Part shown: positions 7,001 through 14,360 of the stretch, in pieces
Layout: each line of letters starts with the position of its first letter
How positions within the stretch are numbered: position 1 is the stretch's first letter
NCBI GenBank assembly: GCA_964465145.1
Contig: CAYXJR010000073.1
Location: 1-20,842 of the forward strand
Origin: JAUVKA01 sp964465145
Lineage (GTDB): Bacteria; Bacteroidota; Bacteroidia; Bacteroidales; UBA12481
DNA length: 20,842 nt
Reading direction: 5' to 3'
Translations under genes and position numbers: made by a program
The notes under the pieces: model-generated
What the model was told of the DNA's origin: nothing
What the model saw: only the letters and a program-made list of their open reading frames with translations
The model's database searches: none

Positions 7001-7084
7001 TTTAATATTGACGGTGTTGTTTTTAAACCTTTTTATGAAACATATGGGCGTTATTCGGTTTATCTGGATGTTACCTTAAAATAG
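4028..7084 (+). CDS. Secreted beta-L-arabinofuranosidase-like enzyme (LamG + Ig-like + GH127/GH146-type DUF1680)
   Basis: Predicted extracytoplasmic enzyme that removes beta-L-arabinofuranose from plant glycans or glycoproteins. A Sec signal peptide ends near residue 25 (TTSVIAQ). A LamG/concanavalin-like domain covers about 38-250 and an Ig-like (Big-4-type) domain about 283-360. The (alpha/alpha)6 catalytic domain covers about 375-840, with GHATGHYLSA (441-450), YYTLHKILAGLMD (561-573), EFGGMNEAMARLY (617-629) and GLHANQHIPQIVGA (669-682), and a beta domain follows to the end. The zinc and nucleophile set known from HypBA1 is present: ETC at 747-749 and the CC pair at 817-818; E726 is the likely acid/base. 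The motif NETCATYNMLKLTR is closer to GH146 than to classical GH127. Length 1018 aa exceeds bare GH127 (about 650) because of the added domains. Confidence 0.88.
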   Translation: MKIYKLLVVIILCFCALGTTSVIAQSGDQILDGIGETGLIARYTFEGNVKDWSRNNLHGSIQGSNFKFVDDDLFGNVLSLPEDGEAFVSIPGESLTGQESLSITGWIYLRSTKSGQRFFDFGNNSKSHFFAAPSGTEDKEGFQAQILTKSDKYIASSPAVAVNKWNHLAIVINGPSKTLSTYINGVLVSEAKNVEVELEHLFDNISGENNKLYIGKSLDADNTYLDAKLYDFRIYRIALREQQIARIHDNALKEEEAVVRTRDESDKNLPEFSETTPQLYNAYLTSVPDIQVETVVGYLPRLPSYVKGVYSIKIEGSNVRVLWPSPKDNSQVLTPGTYTVTGSVSGTDIQPNAIVTVKETEELATPDRTLEVFNLDQVLLNTDLHNNNTKFIENRDKFITGLVNTNPDNFLYMFRNAFGQEQPKGAEPLRGWDSQETKLRGHATGHYLSAIAQAYVSTSYDASLQADFADKMDYMVNTLYELSQMSGQAATTGGAYVPDPIAVPPGPGKSDFDSDLSVEGIRTDYWNWGKGFISAYPPDQFIMLENGASYGGDKTKIWAPYYTLHKILAGLMDIYEVSGNEKALEIVKGMGDWVYARMSQLPTKTLISMWNRYIAGEFGGMNEAMARLYRMTNEPRYLEVAQLFDNIKVFFGDAEHSHGLAKNVDMFRGLHANQHIPQIVGALEIYRVSDAPEYYHIADNFWNKATNDYMYSIGGVAGARNPSNAECFTGEPATLYENGFSAGGQNETCATYNMLKLTRNLFLYNQSAELMDYYERGLYNHILASVAEHSPANTYHVPLRPGSVKQFGNLNMTGFTCCNGTALESSTKLQNSIYFKSTDNQALYVNLYVPSTLKWTEKNVTVTQATAFPKEDHTQLTIQGNGRFDLNVRVPHWATKGFFVKINGKKEKVNAVPGSYLTLSREWEDGDTVELRMPFQFHLEPIMDQQNIASLFYGPVLLAAQESEPRKEWRKVTLDAKDISKSISGDAEQLQFNIDGVVFKPFYETYGRYSVYLDVTLK

Positions 7085-7192
7085 TACTGAGCTATCATCT
7101 ACTTATTACAATCAGTTTGCTAGAATATTTTATACACCTGAACCCTATAGCCTTTAAAGACATATAAACCGTTTTACAAATTTTGGATTGAT

Positions 7193-8968
7193 ATGATTAA
7201 ACTGAAAAGCCTTTCCCATTCTTGTTTGATATTTATAATACTAACGATATTTTTTGGATGCAATTCACCAGCAGAGAAATCAGATAATAGTTGGATTTAT
7301 CAGGAAAATACCGGTGAAAATCAAATAAAAAGAAAATACATCCTTCCTGTTGATATTAAGAATATTACTAACTCCCCGGAAGCAACAATTGAGAACACAG
7401 ATGCACTGCTTACTAATAATAGCGGACAGGCAGATTTAGCCGGTGCGAACTTATGCGTCCTCAGTGGAAACAATATTGCTAATCCTGCGATTCTAATTGA
7501 TTTTGGGAAAGAACTGCATGGAGGAATTGAGATAATTACGGGAGCATTTGACAAAGGGCATCAAATGAAGATTCGCTTAACACTTGGAGAATCGATCAGT
7601 GAAGCACTAAGTAAAGTGGAAAATTCAACTGCTACTAACGATCATGCCATGCGTGATTTTGAAGTTACCCTACCCTGGTTAGGCAAAATAAACATTGGAA
7701 ATAGCGGATTTCGTTATGCGAAAATAGAATTACTTGATAAGGATGTAACTCTTAATCTGAAGGAGGTGCGTGCTATATCAGTTATGCGCGACATACCCTA
7801 TTTAGGCTCTTTTAAGTGTAATGATGATAGGCTGAACCGGATCTGGGAAACAGGAGCATATACAGTGCACCTGAATATGCAGGAATTCTTATGGGATGGT
7901 ATAAAACGCGATCGTCTGGTATGGGTTGGTGATATGCACCCTGAGGTAATGACTATCTTATCTGTTTTTGGCTACAATGAAGTAGTTCCCAAAAGTCTGG
8001 ATTTTATACAAAATATTACCCAGTTACCCTCCTGGATGAATGGGATAAGCTCATATTCTATGTGGTGGATAATCCTTCAGTATCAATGGTATATGAATAC
8101 CGGAGATTTAAACTATCTGGAATCACACAAAACAGACGTCTACGAACTTCTGGAGCAATTATCAACAAAAATTGATGATAATGGCAAGGAGTTTCTGGAT
8201 GGATTCCGATTCCTGGATTGGCCTACAAGTCCTAATAAAGAAGCCATTCATGCAGGCTTGCAATCTATGATGATCATGTCTTTTGAGGCAGGAGCCGAAA
8301 TTGCCGCAATTTTCGGGGATATTGAAAGTCAGGATAAATATCTGACAACCATAAAAGAATTAAAAAGGCATGTTCCTGTTCCAAATGGAAGTAAATCAGG
8401 CGGGGCTCTGATGGCTTTGTCAGGATTAAGCGATCCGCCAGCAATGAATGACACTCTTTTATCAATAAATCCCAATAATGGCATTTCCTCCTTTTATGGT
8501 TATTATGTGTTAAAAGCCAGAGCAGAAGCCGGTGATATAACAGGTTCACTAAATGTTATCAGGGATTATTGGGGAGTGATGCTGGATATGGGGGCAACAA
8601 CATTTTGGGAAGATTTTGATTTGTCGTGGACAGAAAACGCTACCGGTATTGATGAAATGCCCGTCGAAGATAAATCCGACATCCATGCCGATAATGGTGG
8701 GTATTGTTATGTTGGTCTTCGCAACAGCTTATGTCATGGATGGGCTTCCGGGCCTACAGCATGGCTAAGTGAGTATGTTCTTGGAGTTAAGCCCATCGAA
8801 CCAGGTTGCAAAAAAGTATTGATCAAGCCTAACCTGGGCGATTTGGATTGGGCTGAAGGCACTTTCCCAACACCTTGGGGTTTAATCAAAATAAGACATC
8901 AAAAGGATGCAAATGGCAAAGTGGCATCGGAAGTAACCGGACCAAAAGAGGTTGAAATAGTGTATTAA
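7193..8968 (+). CDS. Alpha-L-rhamnosidase-like lipoprotein (GH78 six-hairpin fold)
   Basis: Predicted envelope lipoprotein hydrolysing terminal alpha-L-rhamnose. The signal peptide ends in IFFGC with lipidated C23. Residues about 40-200 form a beta-sandwich domain, and YLGSFKCNDDRLNRIWETG (203-221) opens the (alpha/alpha)6 domain. The GH78 signature appears as DGIKRDRLVWVGD (235-247), aligned with DCPxRERLGWTGD; the first and last Asp are kept but the general-acid Glu is Asp (D240). A second catalytic Glu is plausible at E473 (TTFWEDFDLSW). The end HGWASGPTAWLSEYVLGVKP plus a beta domain is typical. At 591 aa it is shorter than many GH78 enzymes (about 900). The 108-bp gap behind the arabinofuranosidase gene shows no terminator, so co-transcription is possible. 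Confidence 0.85.
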   Translation: MIKLKSLSHSCLIFIILTIFFGCNSPAEKSDNSWIYQENTGENQIKRKYILPVDIKNITNSPEATIENTDALLTNNSGQADLAGANLCVLSGNNIANPAILIDFGKELHGGIEIITGAFDKGHQMKIRLTLGESISEALSKVENSTATNDHAMRDFEVTLPWLGKINIGNSGFRYAKIELLDKDVTLNLKEVRAISVMRDIPYLGSFKCNDDRLNRIWETGAYTVHLNMQEFLWDGIKRDRLVWVGDMHPEVMTILSVFGYNEVVPKSLDFIQNITQLPSWMNGISSYSMWWIILQYQWYMNTGDLNYLESHKTDVYELLEQLSTKIDDNGKEFLDGFRFLDWPTSPNKEAIHAGLQSMMIMSFEAGAEIAAIFGDIESQDKYLTTIKELKRHVPVPNGSKSGGALMALSGLSDPPAMNDTLLSINPNNGISSFYGYYVLKARAEAGDITGSLNVIRDYWGVMLDMGATTFWEDFDLSWTENATGIDEMPVEDKSDIHADNGGYCYVGLRNSLCHGWASGPTAWLSEYVLGVKPIEPGCKKVLIKPNLGDLDWAEGTFPTPWGLIKIRHQKDANGKVASEVTGPKEVEIVY

Positions 8969-8975
8969 ACTTACA

Positions 8976-9056
8976 GCCCGACATGACACCAATGTATAGA
9001 TATTGAAAATGATGCGTTCCAAAATGCCAAACGCACAATATTTAAATCGGTTGGGC
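8976..9056 (+). other. attC-like imperfect palindrome between the rhamnosidase and the next gene
   Basis: GCCCGAC (8976-8982) can pair with GTTGGGC (9050-9056) along all seven bases with one G-T wobble. Nested inside are ATATTG/CAATAT and GCGTT/AACGC. GTTGGGC fits the GTTRRRY core of integron attC sites, the 81-bp span is in the attC size range, and a gene starts 25 bp later. The other box has GAC in place of AAC, and the inner arms do not show the usual L boxes. It may simply be a 3' end hairpin. Confidence 0.3.
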
Positions 9057-9081
9057 GTAATGCAAAAAAACATTATGCAAT

Positions 9082-9975
9082 ATGGATAATGAGATTATAA
9101 AAAGACTTCTAAACAGCGACCCTTGGACTGAGTATAGGACAAGAGTAGATTTATTGGATGAACCTCTAGATTCATCAACTGCATTGGCTGCACGCAAGCA
9201 AATGATTTCTCATCCACAAATAGATTCGATAATAACTGAATTAACTAACTGGCCAGGTACTGTTTTAAGCAGTCATAAAAGTGCGAACCAACTATATCAT
9301 AAACTTTCCTTCATTGTAGATTTAGGATTTAAACAAGATGATTCCAGGTTTAATATAATCATCGAAAAGATTATTGAACATGCATCACCAGAAGGTCCTT
9401 TTCAACTTCCAATGAATATTCCTATTCATTTTGGTGGAACTGGTCAAGATCAGTATTCATGGGCATTATGCGATGCTCCTATTCTTGTATATTGCCTTGC
9501 AAAATTGGGTCTAAATAAAGACAATAAGGTTATTGAAGCCAAAGATTTCTTAGTTGGATTAGGCAGCCAAAATGGATACCACTGTATTGTATCAAAGGAA
9601 TTGGGAAAATTTCGAGGTCCGGGGAAAAAGGATGACCCTTGTCCGTATGCTACCATGATAATGTTGAAATTAATGAATCTTTATGATAAAGACCGAATAT
9701 CAGATTATGCAAAAATGTCTATTGATTCTCTTTTAAATCTTTGGGAACAAAGCAAAATATTGCATCCTTATATGTTTTACATGGGTACGGATTTTAGAAA
9801 ACTTAAAGTTCCATTGATTTGGTACGATATTTTGCATTTTGCAGACACATTATCTAATTTTCAATATGCACAGAATGATCAAAGATTCAAGGAAATTGTA
9901 TATTTAATTGAACAAAAAGCTGATAGCAATGGACTCTTCACGCCAGAATCAGAATGGAGAGCTTGGAAAGGCTAG
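9082..9975 (+). CDS. Conserved protein of toroid (terpene-cyclase-like) type, truncated by an amber codon
   Basis: I recognise this as a conserved, uncharacterised family of about 320 aa with repeated helical hairpins, sometimes labelled in databases as terpene cyclase-like or, misleadingly, NifH. Typical blocks are DPWTEYRTRVDLLD (14-27), HKSANQLYHKL, FGGTGQDQYSWALCDAP, GKFRGPGKKDDPCPYATMIMLKL and HPYMFYMGTDFRKLKVPLIWYDILHF. It has no signal peptide, so it is probably cytoplasmic. Its function is unknown. The reading frame stops at TAG 9973-9975, but the same frame continues with DFGQKKEPSIWMTFLVYRIK to a TAA at 10054-10056. In the family this place reads WK(G/E)WDFGQKKEPS, so the TAG stands where TGG is expected (residue 298). 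The last 26 residues are therefore lost unless the stop is read through. Confidence 0.8.
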   Translation: MDNEIIKRLLNSDPWTEYRTRVDLLDEPLDSSTALAARKQMISHPQIDSIITELTNWPGTVLSSHKSANQLYHKLSFIVDLGFKQDDSRFNIIIEKIIEHASPEGPFQLPMNIPIHFGGTGQDQYSWALCDAPILVYCLAKLGLNKDNKVIEAKDFLVGLGSQNGYHCIVSKELGKFRGPGKKDDPCPYATMIMLKLMNLYDKDRISDYAKMSIDSLLNLWEQSKILHPYMFYMGTDFRKLKVPLIWYDILHFADTLSNFQYAQNDQRFKEIVYLIEQKADSNGLFTPESEWRAWKG

Positions 9976-10063
9976 GATTTTGGACAAAAGAAAGAGCCTT
10001 CAATATGGATGACATTTTTGGTTTACAGGATAAAAAAGAGAATGAAAATGATATAAAAAAGCA

Positions 10064-10140
10064 CTACCCGACACCCGTCACCAGTCCACATTCTACAGTA
10101 CCCGCAACCCGCAACCCGCTACTCGCAACCCGCAACTCGT
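10064..10140. repeat. 7-bp tandem repeat array, about eleven units, CAACCCG type
   Basis: Reading in sevens from 10064 gives CTACCCG, ACACCCG, TCACCAG, TCCACAT, TCTACAG, TACCCGC, AACCCGC, AACCCGC, TACTCGC, AACCCGC, AACTCGT. The 7-bp period is clear in the second half and degenerate in the first. The array starts just after the ancestral stop of the preceding gene (10056). The remaining gap, 10141-10229, shows nothing certain before the pseudouridine synthase. Confidence 0.75.
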
Positions 10141-10229
10141 AGCGTTAACTTTTTAAGCTAAATCTTGTTACTTTTATAAGTCGACATCTACAAACCAAAT
10201 GGCATTACTTTCTTTTAGATTTTGATTAA

Positions 10230-10952
10230 ATGCAAGAAAAGATAACATCTTTTAAAAAACCCCATGGGAAACACCAACCGAAAGGACTTACCATTCTTTT
10301 TGAGGACAATGATATTATTGTTGTTGATAAAATTGCCGGTTTACTGACAATGGGAACTGACAGGGAGAAAGAGAAAACAGCTTATTTCATTTTGAATGAT
10401 TACGTAAAAAAAGGGAATCAACGATCAAGAAATCGCATATTTATAGTACATCGTCTTGACAGAGACACTTCCGGGGTTCTGGTTTTTGCCAAAAATGAAA
10501 AAGCAAAACGCTATTTGCAGGATAAATGGAAAGAATTTGATAAGAAATATTTTGCTGTAGTGCACGGTATGCTTCAGGAAAAGGAAGGCGTAATTACATC
10601 TTATTTGTTAGAAAATAAAAGCTTTAGAGTATATTCAGTAACGGATCCTGACAAAGGACAGTTTTCTAAAACAGGTTATAAAGTCATTAAAGAATCAGAC
10701 AAATTCAGTCTGCTGGAAATCACTCTATTTACCGGAAGAAAACACCAGATTCGTGTACACCTGTCGGAAAAGGGACATCCTGTTGCAGGTGACAAAATTT
10801 ACGGAAAACCAGATAAAGCTGTAAAAAGATTAGTTCTTCATTCCGCTTCACTTAAAATATTACACCCATATACGAATAAAGAAATGATTTTTGAGACTGG
10901 GATTCCTCCGTATTTTAAAACACTGGTTAAATTAAAGGAACCCGGGAAATAA
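10230..10952 (+). CDS. RluA-family RNA pseudouridine synthase
   Basis: This cytoplasmic enzyme converts specific uridines in rRNA or tRNA to pseudouridine. The catalytic motif HRLDRDTSG lies at 74-82, with D77 as the nucleophilic aspartate. FEDNDIIVVDKIAGLLT (24-40) is the usual first strand pair, and LFTGRKHQIRVHL followed by GHPVAGDKIYG is the conserved C-terminal block. The 240-aa length fits the single-domain type; no S4 RNA-binding domain is present, only a basic N-terminal stretch. The exact target base cannot be told from the sequence. A piece of a U32 peptidase gene begins two bases after the stop codon, so the 3' boundary has been rearranged. It is a housekeeping-type gene inside an otherwise accessory stretch. 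Confidence 0.92.
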   Translation: MQEKITSFKKPHGKHQPKGLTILFEDNDIIVVDKIAGLLTMGTDREKEKTAYFILNDYVKKGNQRSRNRIFIVHRLDRDTSGVLVFAKNEKAKRYLQDKWKEFDKKYFAVVHGMLQEKEGVITSYLLENKSFRVYSVTDPDKGQFSKTGYKVIKESDKFSLLEITLFTGRKHQIRVHLSEKGHPVAGDKIYGKPDKAVKRLVLHSASLKILHPYTNKEMIFETGIPPYFKTLVKLKEPGK

Positions 10953-10953
10953 A

Positions 10954-11073
10954 GACCCAAATGATTTGATTCGTGCCGGAATAACAAGCCTGAAAATAGA
11001 AGGAAGGTTAAAAGATATCAACTACATAAAGAATGTAGTAAGTTATTACAGAAGAATACACCAGGTTTATGGA
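10954..11073 (+). pseudogene. Peptidase U32 family fragment
   Basis: In the frame beginning GAC at 10954 the sequence reads DPNDLIRAGITSLKIEGRLK and then DINYIKNVVSYYRRIHQVYG. This is the conserved core of U32 (collagenase-like/RlhA-type) proteins, where SFKIEGRMKD.YYVKNV..YR is typical. Only about 40 codons remain. There is no start codon, and unrelated sequence follows from about 11074 to a TAA at 11110. It is the relic of a gene of 400 or more codons, cut at both sides. U32 members in bacteria include an rRNA hydroxylation factor. Confidence 0.75.
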
Positions 11074-11105
11074 ATTTGGTGTTCACTCTGCGATGCCAAT
11101 GGTTG

Positions 11106-11137
11106 TTGCTAAGCGGAAGTGAAAAAAGTTATCTTTG
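11106..11137 (+). promoter_or_regulatory. Bacteroidota-type promoter of the alpha-galactosidase gene
   Basis: TATCTTTG at 11130-11137 is a perfect TAnnTTTG -7 box. TTG at 11106-11108 lies 21 bases upstream, the usual -33 spacing. Transcription would start near 11142. This excludes an earlier TTG start at 11076 and supports translation from ATG 11154. Confidence 0.65.
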
Positions 11138-11153
11138 TGTAAATAGCTTTTTT

Positions 11154-13865
11154 ATGACGATACTATTGAAAACCAGAAGCCTCCTGGCTGCTTCCTTCAT
11201 TGGATTAATTTTATTTCTACCCCTTAGTTTGACAGCTCAGGAGAAAGAGGCCGAGGCATATGTGAGCCATGGCCAGCTGAAACTCTCATATAATCAGGAG
11301 ACTCGTACCTATGAGCTTTACGATGTCCATGAAGGCCTGTTATTATCCGCAGGAATACTAAAAACAATAATTGATGGAGAAATTGCTTCTTCCAATGACC
11401 ACAGGAATGAATCCACTGTGATACAAAATGTTAAAGGGGTTCTGAGCATAAGATTTAATGAAAACCTGACAGTCACAGCTAAAATTATTAGCGACAATCA
11501 GGTAATATTCATGACCGAAGGATCCGGTAAGGATCCGGTATCATTTAGTGCGCGTGCTCCTTTATCAGAAAGGACTTTAGGATGCCTCCTTCAAAACCAG
11601 CAGGTGGATGATAAGAATACAGTTGTCCAGACCCTGGGAATACAGGATCTACCAGGACTTACTTCTGTTTTTGATCCCATGAAAGATCTGGCACTGCATG
11701 TAGAATCTGATGGCAAAATCGAATGGGAGAAAAATTATCAGTGGGAGGTTAAGGCAAGATCAGAAAAAGGACAAACCATATGTAAATTAACCCTGTTGCG
11801 GCATTATTACCGCGACACACTTGGGGTCACTTATTATGCTCCCATAAAAAAAAGATCATATTTCCAGAAGGCCCCTGCCCTGGCTATGACATGGGTTGGG
11901 ATCGAAGGTAAATTCAACAGGCCAGATTTCTCCCAGCGTAAAGAATGGCTTTATCCGAATATCGACTGGGTATCAGAACATCTTCTGCCATACGCCGGCG
12001 AGATGATATTCCAGCTGGATGATAATTATCCCATAGATGATCCTCACTATATGCGTGATATATCTGATTATATCCGAAGCAAAAATATGATTCCGGGTAT
12101 CTGGATAGCTCCATTTGGAGTTGCACCATATGAGGAGGAAAAGAAGCACCCTGATTGGTTTATTCATAAGGCTGACGGATCTCCTATAACCACTTTTTCC
12201 GGCTTAAGTTATGATGACATAAAGCACTATAGTTCAGCTGTTTTAAATGTAAACAGCAGGGAAGGCGTTGAGGAATGGTTTGCAGGCTTTTTGAAAGAGG
12301 TGAACCATGAATGGAATTTTGATTATTTCAAGGTTGATGGGATACCGGCAGCTCTGACTGTTTATAAGCAATCTGTTGATGGAGGAGGTGTTGAAGGTGT
12401 CAGGAGGGGATTGCAGATATTCAGGGAAGTTGTTGGTCAGGATAAGTATATAAACACCTGCTGGGGATTGCCTATTGAAGTAATCGACATAGTTAACGGA
12501 TCGCGGGTTGGAGGGGATACAGAGCAAATAAACCAGGTAGTCAGTACAGTTGCGGTTGCCCAGAATTACCTGAATAATGTAGCCTGGTACAGCGATCCGG
12601 ATGGTGCAGCAAATATGTATGCTTCAACGCCTGCAAGGGCACGCTTGAATTTCCAGGGAAGATCCATGCTCGGACAGCCTTATGTGACAGATGATAACTG
12701 GACCCGGGTTCCTGATGAAATCCTGTTCGTCTGGCAGAGGACATTACCAACTATAGAAAGCTTTCCGACAAATCTTTATAAAATATCGGATCCTGATAAA
12801 TATGATCTCTTTGATCTTAAAATAAAGAAAGACTGGGGCGAGTGGGATATTGTCAGTTTGAATAACTACGAAAACAAGCCTCGACGCATGACCTTAGACC
12901 TTGGACGGCTGCCTTTAAGCCCGGAGGAGGTATATGTATATGATTTCTGGAATCAGAAATATCTGGGGAAACATCCTGCTGATGCTAAGATTATCAGGAA
13001 TATGGAGGCTATAGACGCCCAATGTTACAGTATTGTCCCTGTGAAGGCTGACCGCCCGGTACTGATATCCACCAGCAGGCATTATACTCAGGGCGGCATA
13101 GATTTAGCAGATGTTAAGCAATGGAAAGCTGAAGGCGAGGATGCCTGGTATCTGAAAGGAGAATCAGATCATCTGATAAAAGATGATCCCTATGAAATCG
13201 TATTCGTTGGCAACGGGTATAAATTGGAAAAAGCCTTTGTTCACGGTGGAAGTGTTGAAGTTATCAATGATAGTTTTGGGTTATGCAGATTAATAGTTAT
13301 ACCTGAGAAATCAGATATTGATTGGAAATTATCTTTCTCTCCGGATGAAAAAGCAAAAGAACCAGTGGTTCTCGATCTTCCTGATCTTGGGCCCGTACGG
13401 GATAATATAGCAGAGCAGGCCAGGGCCTCGGCTTCCAGTATCTATTTCTGGGGTGATCAGAATGGCTATGGCAGGCCGGAGGGAGCCAATGACGGTCGTG
13501 CTTTTCGGGCCTGGGAAGCAGCCGAGGGAGAAACTTCAGGCTGGATCGAATTGATATGGGAGAAGCCTGTAACAATTAAACGGATAGTCATCGACGAGTG
13601 GCAGGAAAGTGGTGGTGAGATTCAATCCTGGGAGCTTGAAGCTGGTGATAAGAAAAGTGAATATACCCCCAGAGGAAAGAAAGAATCAATAGTAACATAT
13701 GATCCCGGCAAGGAAATAATGAAGGCGGTTGCCAGGGGCGAGAGTATTGGTCGAAATTTCATGATTGAACTGGATAAAGCCATAACAGTAAATGCCTTGA
13801 GACTAAAAATACTGAAGGCCAGTGACCGGCCTGGTGTTTGGGAGATTGAGGTAAATTCTGAATAA
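11154..13865 (+). CDS. Secreted clan GH-D (GH36/GH27-like) alpha-galactosidase with F5/8 C-type domain
   Basis: Predicted extracytoplasmic retaining alpha-galactosidase or close relative. From ATG 11154 the protein has 903 aa with a clear Sec signal (MTILLKTRSLLAASF... LTAQ, cleavage near residue 29). The same frame is open upstream to a TTG at 11076, but that would bury the signal peptide behind 26 residues and start before the promoter. After a beta-sandwich region (about 30-235) comes a TIM barrel (about 240-540) with the clan GH-D pattern: IFQLDDNYP, GIWIAPFG, FDYFKVDGIP with nucleophile D395, and NGSRVGGDTE with acid/base D455. An antiparallel beta domain follows. Residues about 750-902 look like a discoidin/F5-8C carbohydrate-binding domain (ASASSIYFWGDQNGYGRPEG). 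Base composition is visibly less AT-rich than in the neighbouring arabinofuranosidase gene. The precise substrate within the clan is uncertain. Confidence 0.8.
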   Translation: MTILLKTRSLLAASFIGLILFLPLSLTAQEKEAEAYVSHGQLKLSYNQETRTYELYDVHEGLLLSAGILKTIIDGEIASSNDHRNESTVIQNVKGVLSIRFNENLTVTAKIISDNQVIFMTEGSGKDPVSFSARAPLSERTLGCLLQNQQVDDKNTVVQTLGIQDLPGLTSVFDPMKDLALHVESDGKIEWEKNYQWEVKARSEKGQTICKLTLLRHYYRDTLGVTYYAPIKKRSYFQKAPALAMTWVGIEGKFNRPDFSQRKEWLYPNIDWVSEHLLPYAGEMIFQLDDNYPIDDPHYMRDISDYIRSKNMIPGIWIAPFGVAPYEEEKKHPDWFIHKADGSPITTFSGLSYDDIKHYSSAVLNVNSREGVEEWFAGFLKEVNHEWNFDYFKVDGIPAALTVYKQSVDGGGVEGVRRGLQIFREVVGQDKYINTCWGLPIEVIDIVNGSRVGGDTEQINQVVSTVAVAQNYLNNVAWYSDPDGAANMYASTPARARLNFQGRSMLGQPYVTDDNWTRVPDEILFVWQRTLPTIESFPTNLYKISDPDKYDLFDLKIKKDWGEWDIVSLNNYENKPRRMTLDLGRLPLSPEEVYVYDFWNQKYLGKHPADAKIIRNMEAIDAQCYSIVPVKADRPVLISTSRHYTQGGIDLADVKQWKAEGEDAWYLKGESDHLIKDDPYEIVFVGNGYKLEKAFVHGGSVEVINDSFGLCRLIVIPEKSDIDWKLSFSPDEKAKEPVVLDLPDLGPVRDNIAEQARASASSIYFWGDQNGYGRPEGANDGRAFRAWEAAEGETSGWIELIWEKPVTIKRIVIDEWQESGGEIQSWELEAGDKKSEYTPRGKKESIVTYDPGKEIMKAVARGESIGRNFMIELDKAITVNALRLKILKASDRPGVWEIEVNSE

Positions 13866-13988
13866 GATCAATTTGGTCTGAGTCATGCTGAGTCCTCCCA
13901 AACCCGGGATTAACATTCCTAAATGAATTTTGTTTTATGTTATAGATGGAATAATATTAATTGAGTGAAGGATTTGTTTCAATCAATT

Positions 13989-14129
13989 ATGAAAGAAGTA
14001 TTGGAAAAAAACGGAGAACAAATTGGTCAACCTTTAAAGTGGGATCCCGTAAAAGAGACCTTCGACAATAGTTCGGCAAACGAGCTGAAAAGTTACAGAT
14101 ACAGGGGAGATTGGACTGTTGACTCATGA
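13989..14129 (+). pseudogene. C-terminal fragment of a Gfo/Idh/MocA-type oxidoreductase
   Basis: The frame from ATG 13989 reads 46 codons including IGQPLKWDPVKETFDNSSAN and then ELKSYRYRGDWTV. This matches the C-terminal end of many Gfo/Idh/MocA sugar dehydrogenases of Bacteroidota (LKWDPxKExF, followed by a W-T/S-hydrophobic ending). No NAD-binding Rossmann domain or KP motif is present, so only the tail of about a 400-aa protein is left. Its TGA (14127-14129) abuts the stop of the HTH fragment on the other strand. 13866-13988 holds no recognisable gene. Confidence 0.5.
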
Positions 14130-14336
14130 CCCATACTGCATTAATTTCTCAGAAAGTTCATCCTTTTTGCTACTATCAATCGCATCACACAGTTTAATAT
14201 AAAGAAACATTACTTCTTTATTGTTTAAGCACATCTTTATTAATCGGCCACTAGCTAAGGATGTTACACCTTCATTTTCAATATTTGAGATGGTATTTTT
14301 ACTAAAGCCAAGTATTATACCCCACCCCAATCCCAA
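14124..14336 (-). pseudogene. HTH (XRE/antitoxin-like) fragment, N-terminally truncated
   Basis: On the minus strand the frame encodes a helix-turn-helix-like segment (LGFSKNTISNIEN) followed by a helical tail (LYIKLCDAIDSSKKDELSEK). The pattern resembles the recognition helix and C-terminus of XRE-type regulators or MqsA-like antitoxins. No ATG is available: an in-frame TAA lies just upstream (14340-14342) and only TTG could start it. It is therefore most likely the 3' relic of a regulator gene. No toxin partner is next to it. Confidence 0.4.
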
Positions 14337-14360
14337 AAATTATCAATCCTACCTTTACTC

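Noticed and set aside
9954..10142. 62-codon frame overlapping the end of the toroid-like gene
   Set aside because: It is in another frame; the conserved continuation lies in the original frame after the TAG, and the tail of this frame is heptamer array.
11076..11153. Upstream TTG start for the alpha-galactosidase gene
   Set aside because: It would place 26 residues before a clear signal peptide and start before the -7 box at 11130-11137; ATG 11154 is better.
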